Below are positions 1-11,089 of a stretch of 64,000 bases of DNA, one piece after another (the first letter of the stretch is position 1; the number at the start of each line of letters is the position of its first letter). Position numbers and translations under genes: made by a program. The notes below the pieces were generated by a model. It had not been told where the DNA came from. It worked only from the letters and a program-made list of their open reading frames with translations, and did no database searches. The stretch is from Filosporella fistucella. Its lineage: Eukaryota > Ascomycota > Leotiomycetes > Helotiales. Location: the NCBI GenBank assembly GCA_030077755.1, contig JAQJZZ010000020.1, forward strand, positions 992,001 through 1,056,000. The letters are read 5' to 3'.

Positions 1-3000
1 GGAGGCGATTTCCTTGTCGTGGGATCTCAAAATCTGGAATGGAAGGAGGAACAGGAAGTGGTGCTTGTATGATCTCCGGTACAGCTTGAGATGAGTGTGC
101 CAAGAAGGAAAGAGCAGTAAGCCAAATATAATGCCGCTCAGGTGTGGTGGCTGTGAACTTAAGAGCACGAGCTGGTGTCAAGATCAAGATCGAGCGATTG
201 AAAAGTGGAGGTGACCCTTTGGGCGGAGGATTATCATCCTTGACGTCCAATACCGATTGGATGGTTACTAGGGAATCATTAATGCTGGTACTCCGAGACT
301 TTGAATTGGAAAACTTACGCTTGCGACCACTCTTACCCATCAAAGCTGATCCAGAAGTTGGCTGCTTGCTACTCCACATTACTGCCCTTTCATAAGGTGC
401 CAGCCAAACCCAGCGCTTGTGGCGTACACCATTGGCATTGTCTCCATCCATGCCATTTGATTCGGCAACGCCAAAAGATTTACGTCTTCGAACATATTTG
501 AACATCCATTCTCCAACCATGGTTTGAGCGATGGCGTCAACAACACTAGTAGCTTGATTTGTTGTACCAACTGAACCACTACCAGTGTTAGTAGTATTTG
601 CGGTGTTAGCGGTATTGGCTGTGTTCGTTGAAGGTTGCTGTCTTTGATGAGACCGGTACCGGCTACCAGCAGTGTCTCGCATGTAGCGAGGGGTTGTAAC
701 ATCATTGTGAGGCATTGGCGGTAATTGTGGACTTTCTGGAGCTTCTGTAGATGCCGACATGGGTGGCGGTGAACGACTACCGTGGCGACGATAACCTCGA
801 CCAGTTCTTGGAAGAGCAGCAGCAGACCTAACCTTTCGAATACTATTTGCACGATAATGCCCTCTTCCTGATCCTGATCCTCGTCCCCAAGTGGGGCTCC
901 TGTTACCGTCACTTGGAGCACTTGCACTGATAGGAGGTCTTCTTGAGCTTGCTCTTGTAGGAATTGGGAAGGGAGGTTCTTTCACGGGCTCAGGTAGACT
1001 TGGACTGCGTGAACGACCTTGGTGCGCAGCGACGCCACTTTGAATGAGGGCGGTCCGTCGCACTGCATTTGGTTTGGCATTCGTGTTCAATGTCAGTGGT
1101 TTGTCAAGTTGACGCATTGATGGCTTGGATCTTGACGGAAGCTGCTGGACTTCGGGTAGAGTATACTCGTTTGCATCATTCATAAATCTGGAATTTCTGC
1201 CTGGGTATGGCCGAGACACTTCAGAGAGCTCAACGTGCTCCGGAACAGACGTAGGAGGCGATGAAATGCGTTTGCTAGGTTTGTGCGCTCCAGAAGGAGG
1301 CTTTGGTGCAGAAAGTGCAGTTCTGTAATCGTTGTCGCTCATGTCGCCATCAGCAAAGTCATCAGCATCATCTGAACTGTTATTGTCGAATCCTGCAAAC
1401 AAGCTGCTGATGCGGTGAGGTCTTCGGATGGAAGTTCTATCTTTAGATAGGGGGCCATCGTCATTGTTTCCAGGATAAGCATCCCGTGTCTCAGTTGGAA
1501 GTTCAGGTGGTGATGATGGAACTTCTTGCTCCAAACTCGTGCGACTGTGCATTCGTCGCGGGTTTCGAGGAGGAAGATTGCCTGGAATTGGAGAAAAACG
1601 TTTTGACTCTTCAAGAGTTGGTTCTGGGGATGGGGGTTTAGAAGATATTGAGGATGGTTGAAGGTGGGGTGGAAGTAAATTAATCCGTTGGGCCACTCTA
1701 ATTTCTTCTGTTTGAATAGCTATTGATCTCGACGGTACGGGTACCTGCATAGAAACCTGGCAACTAGCATCTCTGAAATGCTGGGGAAGAAGTGGTTCTT
1801 TGGGGGTAGCAGGAGCAGAATTTGGAGGATGCAATTGGATGGATGGGATCGGGATTGGAGGAGGTGGTGGGGCTCGCCTGGGGGATAGTAACGGTAATTG
1901 CGCAGGTGTTTCTGTTTGAGTAGACATAGATATCATTTCGCGCACCCGATCATCTGTTGGTGGGGGTGGGGGTGCTCTGGTAGGTGAGATAGGAGTCCTT
2001 GGAGGACTGAGGGGATCTTCCAAAGTTTGAGATGCAGAGGAAACCATCGAAGAAGTCGTAGGAGGCTCAATTACCAATGGAGGACTCGCGTGGACGCGTT
2101 TCCTGCGTTGGTTTGCCTCAATCTCCCACTCTCGGGGAGCTACTTCTGGTTGTCGCTCCAATTTTGGAGAACCGTTCATAATTGGGGCTGGAATTGGTTC
2201 GACAACAGGCAAGATGTCGACTGCCGGAAGTTGAGGAGAAGGAGGAGGCGAAAATTGGATACCAGTGTCCACATACTCAATCTTCGGTGCTGGCACCGTC
2301 TCGTCGTCTTCCATTATACCACCCTCGAGCCTTTCCAGAACTGCTTGTTGAGCCAAAATTCTGCCCCGTGCGACGCTACCAGGTCGCATCAAGCTGTCCA
2401 TGCTCTGGTTTCGCCTGTGGTTCCTCGACATAACGCTTTCACGGCTCTGGGTTCTCTTGTGACGGATCGACAAGACACTCTCACGTCCATCGTAGTCGGT
2501 TTGCTCGTCATCCTCATCTAGGTCCAACTCATCTGCCAGGCTGACTCCATTCAATTTTGTTCCTCCATATCCATTAGGTCCATTCAAAATCGAAAATCGT
2601 ACGCTGTTAGTCATGCTCATAGTTCGCACACTTGCAGTATCGCTGCCATGGCCATTGACTGGATCTCTCGAAGGCGATTCATTTTCGGCCTCGCTCTCCA
2701 AGTGACCGTTATTGGCTTGATATGCCGAAACTTCTTCCAGCACAACCCTCAAACGACTTTCGGCCACATGAACTTTGCGCTCGAGTTTCCTCTTCTCTTC
2801 TTCCCAATTATCTTTATCTCGAGACCAAAGGTCGTGCACACGATCAGAATCTTCCTCCTGAGTTCGGATCTTCTTTTGTGATGTTTCTAATCGTCGTTTC
2901 AGATCTGTTGTCACATCGATAGCTTCATCGCGTTCTCTTGCAAGTTCTGATAAGGCGGAAGAAGTCCCGCCTTCTAGCAAGGCCAATTGGCGCTTCAACG

Positions 3001-3461
3001 AGCGATTTTCTTTCGAAGTTGTTACCAGTGTCGCGTCCAATTGCTCATGCTCTCCTCTTGTGTTATGCAATTCTGTTTCCAGGCTCTCAATTGTTTTTAA
3101 TTTCTCCTCTTGATCGCGTCGAAGAGCGAGGATCTCAGAAACGAGATTTGCGTGAAGCGTAGGTGTAAAGCGCCGCGGATCGAGGATTGAAATGCTGTAC
3201 GAGTTAGTACAGCAGCTCATGTGCCAAAAGAATTATTTACCTTTCATCATTAGTTACGTCTTTAGAACCTCGACGGTTTTTCTCATTCGAAGGTAACAGA
3301 GGTGGAGAAGAAGATGGCCCTGGAGATATCGACTTTTGTCTCGATGACCGGCGAGATCCTCGCGAGGGCGTCCTATATGGTGTATCTGTAGGAGTAGGGA
3401 GAGATGCTTGAGCAGCCGTAGCATACTCGTCCTCCGTCTCCCAGGCATTCATCTTTGCCAT
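1..3461 (-). CDS. apsA: ApsA/Num1-like cortical nuclear-migration protein, C-terminus beyond the window
   Basis: This protein would anchor at the cell cortex and capture dynein/microtubules so that nuclei are positioned in hyphae. Exon 1 runs 3461-3241 and a 46-bp intron follows (3195-3240, donor GTAAAT, branch CTAAC, acceptor CAG). Exon 2 is then open from 3194 to the left edge, so about 1138 residues are visible. An Arg/Ser/Pro-rich N-terminus (PYRTPSRGSRRSSRQ) leads into a conserved block beginning ILDPRRFTPTLH. Predicted coiled coil covers roughly residues 85-235, and a long disordered, proline-rich middle with poly-Pro runs follows. From about residue 955 to the edge lies a Mcp5/Num1-type PH domain (VGEWMFKYVRR, KRWVWLAPYERAVMW, ERHYIWLTALSFL), which in this family binds membrane phosphoinositides. 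The coil-then-PH order is diagnostic. The start is the first ATG of the open exon; a second ATG lies three codons later. The true 3' end is not in the window. Confidence 0.88.
3195..3240 (-). other. Intron 1 of the apsA-like gene, with a hairpin at its 3' end
   Basis: The 46-bp intron joins codon 74 (AG+C, Ser) in frame. Its 3' part holds an inverted repeat, GCTGTAC and GTACAGC around a 6-nt loop. The branch-like CTAAC and the acceptor lie inside that hairpin. Confidence 0.75.
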
Positions 3462-6400
3462 TTGATATCAATCGCGTCCAGAAAGACTTTTCAGAACCTT
3501 TCGGTCGCTCTCCTTTAGAAATCCGACATCAATGGTGACTATTGAGAGGGTATGGATATCGTTTCGAAGGAGTCGTGTGGAGACCGATAAATGATCCGAT
3601 GTTGCGGCGATGATCCTGGATGATTCGCACTTGGACCTGTTCAGAAATATCTCTGATTGCTGGGATCGGCGCCGAATCCAGTTGGTGTACAAAACAAAAT
3701 CAATGGCTTGAAAACGCTTTGGCATAAGTCAGTAATAAGTTTTACGAAGTCAAGGATGCCCTGAGGCGAGCCGCGCGGGGTCGATGAACTTACCAAAAGT
3801 GTACCAGGCGTATGAACTAGGACTCAAAAAAGAAGTATATATATAAGAAGTAGATGGTCTAGAAGAAATGGCTGTGCTGGAAGTCAGCTTCATGTTCAGA
3901 GAGAAAAATGATGTTGAATAGAGGAGCGAAGGTTCCGGGCATTGACCCACGACGCTTGCTGACCTTTCTAAGACACAAAACATAAATGCCATGAAAGATG
4001 ATCCGGATGAGTTTCTAGTACTTTTTGGAAGGTTATTCCATGACCAAATTGCTTCTACCTGTAGGTAATCCCTTTGTGTATGAAAGCGGATCTAGAACCG
4101 TCTCTCGTTATTCATATCGATTCGATTCCCTAGTACACTGCAGAGTTGGCGCGTTTGAGGAGCTGCAATGGCTGACTTTTTGAGGTCTGCGTGAGACAGT
4201 AGGAACAGCAAGCCCAGAGACAGTAGATAGCGAACGCGATGGGGGCAGTAGATGGATTTTGTTTCGTTTCTCGTGGTTTACTACACACACACACAACAAT
4301 TAGCCATTGTTTCTACAGCGTACCTCGTTGACAATGTGAATGGACATTGGCCATTTACATGGGCAACAGACTCGTGAGAATCTGTATAACAAATATAGCG
4401 TGGTTGAGAGAGCACAATGTACTTACCCATATATCAAATCGGCGTTGTCGAAAAGCAAATATATGACGGAGGCTTCGTCTAAGGTTACCTCTGGCAGGCT
4501 TCAAGTCTCAAATGGCTGTACGAGCGTGAAATCAACAGCTTATCGTATATAATCGTCGCACTGAGAAATGCAGAAGATAGACAGAGAGATACAAAGAAAC
4601 ACGCAATGCAGAAAACGCGTGGAGGACGAGACTGAGGGCAAGCTCAGGACGAAAATGAGAGTCGAAGATCTTCGGGGATTAAGATTCTGTATGGACTGCA
4701 CCGGCTTGAGTCCATCTTTGCTCCAACGGTTGATGAATCCCTGGCTAACGTGAGCCAGGGCGACGGCCATGGATGGAAAAGGTTAAAGCCACGACCGGGG
4801 CCGTGGTGAGTTCTGCGGCGGGGGGTTCAAGATGGGGGGAGTAGATTAAGTGGGTGGAGTTTGATGAGGGCGTTGGGATGGTAAGAAAAAGGTGCAGCTT
4901 GGTGGCATTTGGCTGGCATTTGGTGCATGTGCAGGTCACCGGAAGGTCGCTGAGTTGGAAAATGTGAAGCGAGACCACTGAAATGGGTTTAGAAGGTACT
5001 TGCAGTGGCAGACTTGAGTCCTCGAGTCGAATCGACTTGCAACTGCTTGCAGCTTGGGAGGGAAGGGAAGGGAAAACAAGACCGCCTCGACTAGCCCGGG
5101 GACATTGGCTCACTCTCCCGCCGATGCATCTCCATCTATCTCCATCTCCCTCTCCCTTTTCCCTCCCTCCTCGAGCTCATCTGCTGTCCCTCTTACTCGC
5201 AGATGCACCTACTGCCTTGTGCACAGCTTATTCGCTGATTTCACATTCTGATTCTCCCGCCAGCCATGGCCGGCTTGAAATGTGATAATTCAACGGCATA
5301 CTCAATCAGAGCATGGAGTGCTTCCTACACCTGCAAGTCCCTGCGACTGCTTGCGAGTACCGTACCATGAGATGCAACTCCAACCCCAATCCGGCCCCTT
5401 CAACTCGGCGCACAATTCAGAGCATGGCTCTTGCACAAGGCGCGGCATCTCCGCAAGGGTCAAGCCCAAGACGGACAAGAATCATGCATCACTGATCTCG
5501 GATTCACAATGACAACCTTCAGTCTCGACGGAGCACTCTACCCCAAGTTGGGCCTCTACCAATGTTTTGATAGTGATTGATATGCACATCGTCTGCCTTC
5601 TCCATCTTCAACAACGCTTCTCCCGTGAGACGTGCAGATTCAGAAGATCTTCTCCAGCCATCTAATTAGCAGTTCCAGGCTATCGCCGCTGCCGCAAGGA
5701 AAAAATGCACCGTCACATCTTTGTCAAGTACCAAAATAATCGGATGGTCTGCAGAACGGGATGTACTCTACGAGTAGCCCAAATCAAATCGAATCCTCTC
5801 TTCTGCATGTGCCTTTGTACTGTCATAATTTCTAATTCTCACCATCATCCTTCGGCACGTTACGCGGAATCCTTCCATAAGGCCATCTGAATGGTCATCT
5901 AAGTGTTGGCTGATCCTTCAAATTTGTGCCAACCGTCTCGACTCTCAAGGCTTCGGATCAAAGCCGATAAAAACGAGGGAATGGCCATTCGACTGGCTGA
6001 TCTTTCCCGCCAATGAACCTGGGACAATTTGTGATTCGATCAACAGGCTGTAGATTTTCTCAAATTATCGAGTAGTATTTCTTTGATTGGACAGCAATGG
6101 CTAAATTGTCACCCCCTTCTTCGTGAAAGTGGTCGCAGAACACAGGCAGGGTCGCCGCCAAGCCTAAAGTCACTACGGGATAGAGAAATGCGATCTGAAA
6201 ACTTTAAAGAAAACGTGGAAGCTTTAGAATACTTACGGTTAGCAGGAGCTTTTAGGTGTTTGAGAAAAGCCCAAGAAATCAGATGGGCCGTGCCGGGTAA
6301 CACTAAATGCTAGCACAGAGTTACCAACAGAACCCGGAAATGTCTTCTGAAGCCGTATGGTTGGTAGAGACACCAAAGCCATGCTAGGGGAGACCCGAAA

Positions 6401-8020
6401 AACCTTCCGAACGAGAGAATTGGTGGAGCTGTTGGAGTGGAGTCGAGTCGTAAAGCTTGACGATCATTCCGTGTGCTGTGTCAGGTCGCAGGAGATTTCA
6501 TGACGACTCATGGTTGACAAGCAAAACTCACGTCGATATTACTCCGTAGACTCAATACGACACCTATCGGGGCTACAGTCCTTGAAGTTGTGTTTACTCC
6601 GTACTGTGGAAAGGACAAAACCTGGTTGATCACTTTTTATTTTCAACTGCTCCTGACAAGATACGACGTGATCGCAATTTAGACGAGCCCGTAATGCGTG
6701 TGATTGTGATGGCGGTGCATGTTGGACTGTCGAATTGCGAGAACGAGAAATTTTATAAATTAACCTCAGGAAAACCTGGTAACGAACAAGAAGCTACCTG
6801 GATTTCCGGTCGCCTTCGTACCGAGATCCCGTACGAGAAAACAGCTTCGAATCTACAAGTGTAATGTTTCCTCAAAGGTAGGATCATCAGAAGTCACGAG
6901 TCGCGGTACTATTCTCGCTCTCGAGCCTCAATGTGCCTTAGTAGATAATTGCTTGTTATTGGATATTGAGTTCAAAGCAAATGAGCCTCCATTAACTTTG
7001 TCCACATTCGACGTTTACAGGTCGTCAGCATCTTATGCACCGACCTACAGGGCTCACAAGGTGTCTTGCGAGATAATTCCGCATTTGCATTATTCTTACC
7101 CATGAAGCCCAATTTAAAATTGGCCTTGTTGAGGGTTGAAGGTTTGATGTCCAAGCATCTTGGATTTCTCCACGACACCTCATCCCAATTCATCACTTCA
7201 GGTATCCAACTTTGGTGCCACATCAACCAACCCGACTCACCTCATCGACGCCTCTATTCGGCATATTGAATCCTTCATTATCAAACTGTCAATGCTCAGG
7301 AATCGAGTTCCCGACTCCGTGGTATCCTTCAGATGATCCCAAGACACTACTGCACTATTTCGATCTAATGTTTGTGTACTTCGCAGCTTCGTCATCTCAC
7401 ATCACGGCCAGCAAGCATTTCACAGACATCTTCAAGACCCACGAGTCGCTGCCCCTAAACAATCACTCCAAAAACATGGAAGACGCCCCGAAATTAGCTA
7501 CCGTTTTCGTGATAATGCCCCGTGCGTTTCATGAGGGAACACCCCACCCGATTCCCTGTCGTCCCATCCTTAATACAAATAGGTTAAAATATCGGTGACA
7601 GCTTGCCGAACCACCTTGGCCTGTTGCTTTTCTTGAAAGCCACGAGCTTCAGATAAACAACTTTTCGCGGATCCCAAAATACTTCCGGGAGCCTCAAATC
7701 GGATCGATATCAGCCTGTATTTGTTTGTACACCACCTCACATGCAAGAGATCATTCTCGTTGTGAATAGGTGCATGCGAACAATCATGAAATGTCCAAGC
7801 GTACATGAAGATCAGAGGATAAAATGCGGGAGCCGAACCTGCTCGAACTCTATATTGCTCGGCTGGGGAACTGCCGCAGGTCACTTCAGTACTCGAGTAT
7901 GGTACAAACTCATCTCCTGAAGTTCTGACCAACAGACAGTATGTATAGAATGCAGTCTAAAGCCTGACTCCTGGAGTGAATCGTATATCTTCGGTCATGA
8001 ACAACCTAGAGATGAACGGT
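3462..8020. other. Gene-poor interval between apsA 5' end and the HAD gene 3' end
   Basis: No family could be recognised on either strand; open frames are short (up to about 125 codons) and look random. The left end must carry the apsA promoter and leader. Two copies of TACTCCGTA lie at 6540-6548 and 6595-6603. No tRNA-like A/B box pair was seen. Confidence 0.5.
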
Positions 8021-8830
8021 TCAATCAAGTCCAAATCGTCTAGCCACCTCCAAGAAGCCGTCTTCTTCCTCTTTCACCCACATGTCAACCCATTTCTTTG
8101 CTTCCTGGTACTGCTCTTCATCAGGCTTCCAAGCTTCTTCCTGCTTTCTCTCGACATAAATAGCCTTTAAACCACATCCTTTCGCCGCTTTCAAGTCCCC
8201 CAGATGGGCAGCAACCATTGCTACTTCTCCCGGCTGCAGACCCATCGCCTTGGCTGCACCAAGATATACAGATGCATGAGGTTTGTAAGCCTTGAAATCG
8301 GCAGCCGACTGGAATTGCTTAAATCCTAGATTTCCATGCTTGTCGAGATCTCTCAGAAGTGACTGATTGCCATTCGACAATGTTGATGTGTCGAATTTGG
8401 TACCTAGTTTGTGTAGTCCAGCAGAAGAGTCTGTCCATGGATCAAGATAATGCCAGATGAGATTTAAATCCTTGACTTCATCTTCAGAATAGAGATCTTG
8501 AAGATCCCATTTTTTGAGCAGTTCAATTAGACTTAGATGATGATGCGTATCAATATCTCTCCATTCTGTTTTTCCTGGCACAAAGTCATGGCAGAATCTG
8601 TAGTAACTATTTCTCCATTCTTGCGCAAACCGGCCCCAATCTTCATCTTTGAGCTGAGCAACTCGATTCCGGACTTCAGGAGAAAGGTCTACATTATTTT
8701 GAGATGAGGTTGTCTTGTCCGTGGCACGGTGAGCCAATGTTGCAGTGACTGTTTTCCTCCAATCGACAACAGTACCAAAGACATCAAAGGTGAGTCCTTT
8801 GGGCGGAGTCTTGATAATGTCGTAAGACAT
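8021..8830 (-). CDS. HAD-superfamily hydrolase, type II haloacid dehalogenase-like
   Basis: This is a single-exon, 269-residue cytosolic hydrolase of the haloacid dehalogenase superfamily, related to L-2-haloacid dehalogenases; the true substrate is unknown. Motif I is FDVFGTVVDW, with the Asp16 nucleophile in the DxFGT context typical of type II enzymes. Motif II is TLSNGNQ near residues 150-156, with the conserved Ser and Asn. Motif III is Lys183 in KPHASVY, and motif IV is MVAAHLGDLKAA near residues 205-216. The length fits the family. An in-frame ATG 49 codons upstream would add a hydrophobic Phe/Ile-rich extension absent from the family, so the start at MSYDIIKTPP is preferred. The gene diverges from the membrane-protein gene at 9195. 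Confidence 0.85.
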   Translation of the reverse strand: MSYDIIKTPPKGLTFDVFGTVVDWRKTVTATLAHRATDKTTSSQNNVDLSPEVRNRVAQLKDEDWGRFAQEWRNSYYRFCHDFVPGKTEWRDIDTHHHLSLIELLKKWDLQDLYSEDEVKDLNLIWHYLDPWTDSSAGLHKLGTKFDTSTLSNGNQSLLRDLDKHGNLGFKQFQSAADFKAYKPHASVYLGAAKAMGLQPGEVAMVAAHLGDLKAAKGCGLKAIYVERKQEEAWKPDEEQYQEAKKWVDMWVKEEEDGFLEVARRFGLD

Positions 8831-9194
8831 GTTAGGTCTGATGAACAGAAAAATGAATATGAATGTACTGTAAACTGTCAATAGGTATAGCTTTGATCTG
8901 TACTTAAATTTGTGTTGACTGGAAGGGCTGAGGAGGGGAAGCAAGAAGGGACGTCCGGCCCGAGAGCTTCCCCACACTCGGCTCTTCTGCTGGCTTACGG
9001 CATGCTTTGTTTATTGACGGTGCTATCGAGTCCCTGATGTCATTGCAACTAAATTTCCAAGAAAAACAAGTGAATCAAAACCGCAATGCATATCTAACGA
9101 CTGGTGCGCCAACAACGACTTGGCAGTCCATCAAATAATGCCAAGGCATCTAGAATAGAGTCTATTCATCGAACTCTTAGCAAAAGAAAGAAGC
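8831..9194. promoter_or_regulatory. Shared divergent upstream region, HAD gene and membrane-protein gene
   Basis: These 364 bp separate two head-to-head starts and must hold both promoters. No well-defined factor site was recognised. Confidence 0.5.
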
Positions 9195-11089
9195 ATGGCA
9201 ACATCACAGTTTACAGCTCGCCCACGCCATGTTAAGGATGAAGTGTATGGGCCTTTTTCCTTCCTGAATCCCACGACCAGGAGGTTACCATTCCCATTCC
9301 GGGCAGCAGAAAAGGAATCGAGTGAAGACGAGATACAGAATAAGGACACCGAAGGTCCTGCTACAGAAACCAAGGCAGAGAAGAAGGAAATCCGGGCAGA
9401 GGATGTACAACGGCTATTTCGTACGCGGGATAATCGGAAAGGTATGTTTTACTACAGCCCAATTACCTGCAGACATTAATTATTACTTGCTCAGGTCGGC
9501 ATGCCATAGCTGTCACCCCCGAAGCAGCAGCAAATGCCAAATACCTTACTCCCCCACCCACCAGCACTTTCACCGAAACCCTCAAAGGCATCGGCCGGAT
9601 GTTCACCACATACCCCTATTGGGATATATCATACCTCGTTGCCGTAGTATTCACCTGGGGCTCCGTAATCTGGTGTATCAATGCCTTTTTCGTCTGGCTG
9701 CCGCTGCAAGATCCAGCTACGGAATTCAACGGCGAAATAGTGAATGCAGGTGGCATAACGGCTTTCATTGGCGCGACGGTTTTTGAATTCGGGAGTGTGT
9801 TGTTGATGTTAGAGGCTGTGAATGAGAAGAGGAGTGATTGTTTTGGCTGGGCTGTGGAGGAAGTTCTTGAAGAGAGGGGCTTGGTGAGGTTGAGACCTGA
9901 TGGATGTACGCACCACCATCGGAATAGGAAGAACCTTGTTGGAAAGGGAGCCACACTTAAGGGTGGGTTAACGAAGGAAGAGGAGATATGTTCCTTCTTG
10001 AACTGACTGTGTTGCAGGAAAGGGTGTCAAATCATCTTCAAGCACCACGACATGGAGCTGGTGGCCAAGTTGGACAGAGCTTCATACTCATTACTTGAAG
10101 GAGGTAGGATTCCTCGCATGTTCTGCCCAAATGGCTGGGGCTACTGTTTTTGTGAGTTCAGTTTCTTTATGTTTTCTTTTCATCAAGTGCCTTTTGCCAT
10201 CATATTGGTAGCAAGTGCCCCCTCTCGCTTCTTTCATTATTTAGACATTTTCCATGGTTCAATTTTGTACACTATTTTCAAATCTTGATATAGATTGGCT
10301 TTTTTGAGTCGTACTCATCAAGGGAAGCATGTCCTTATGTCGGACAAGTTGCTGTTTGACATGAGTGGTACAAAGTCAGCTATCATGGCTCAAGATTTAG
10401 GAAGTTGGGAATTGGTCAATTCAGACGAAAAATAATCCTTTCGGACATTGAAGACACTTGATCTACTTTATTGAGTAATATGGTAAGATTTTCATAGGTC
10501 GCCTTGAAACAGCAGGAAACTTGTTTCATAGCATTGAAATAAGGTCAAATGCCAATAAATTTTCAGTTACAGCACTCTTAAATATTTCTTTAGGTCAGAT
10601 TCGACATAGAGCACGTGAAGAATGCTGACTCTTTATCAGTGGATCTCTGGTTTTACTGCACTACCTCCTATCTATAACAGATTGGCTACCACAGCTGCAC
10701 AAAACGGGGCATACTGGGCTCCCCAAGTTGTTGGAGGTGCAGGTTTCATCATCTCGGGAATATTGTTCATGGTGGAAACACAAAAGAAATGGTATTTACC
10801 AGCTCCAAAGGTCCTTGGTTGGCACATAGGCGCTTGGAACTTGGTTGGAGGTAAGCTTGAGATCGGAACCACGTTGAATTGGTGCTCACTGTATCACTTA
10901 GGCGTCGGGTTTACCTTGTGTGGTGCCTTAGGTTTTGCAGCCAAAAACAGTGGATGTGTATATCAAGGATCACTCGCAACATTCTGGGGATCTTGGTGCT
11001 TCCTGATTGGTAGTGTCATTCAGTGGTTCGAAAGTCTAGACAAACATCCTGTCGACATTGAAGACAGAGCAAGTGCTTCAGACATCTAA
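9195..11089 (+). CDS. Fungal integral membrane protein of unknown function, five exons
   Basis: The spliced model is 9195-9441, 9495-9962, 10018-10151, 10640-10850 and 10902-11089, giving 415 residues. All junctions keep frame and use GT-AG. About 110 charged N-terminal residues precede roughly six hydrophobic segments. Recognisable blocks include YLVAVVFTWGSVIWCINAFF, AFIGATVFEFGSVLLMLEA, WPSWTELHTHYLKEVGFLAC, FWISGFTALPPIYN, APQVVGGAGFIISGILFMVE, and an end near FLIGSVIQWFESLDKHP. From memory this matches a conserved but uncharacterised membrane protein family of Pezizomycotina. No enzymatic motif was seen. Intron 3 (10152-10639) is 488 bp, about nine times its neighbours; the sequence across it (ATVF/WISGF) is continuous in the family as recalled, so no exon seems hidden there. 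Confidence 0.8.

Noticed and set aside
379..927. 182-codon minus-strand frame at the left edge
   Set aside because: It is a shifted-frame shadow of the apsA coding exon.
4110..4135. GATTCGATTCCC stretch resembling a tRNA B box
   Set aside because: No matching A box or foldable cloverleaf around it.
8831..8977. Upstream in-frame ATG extending the HAD protein by 49 residues
   Set aside because: The extension is hydrophobic and unlike the family; the internal Met lies at the usual distance from the catalytic Asp.
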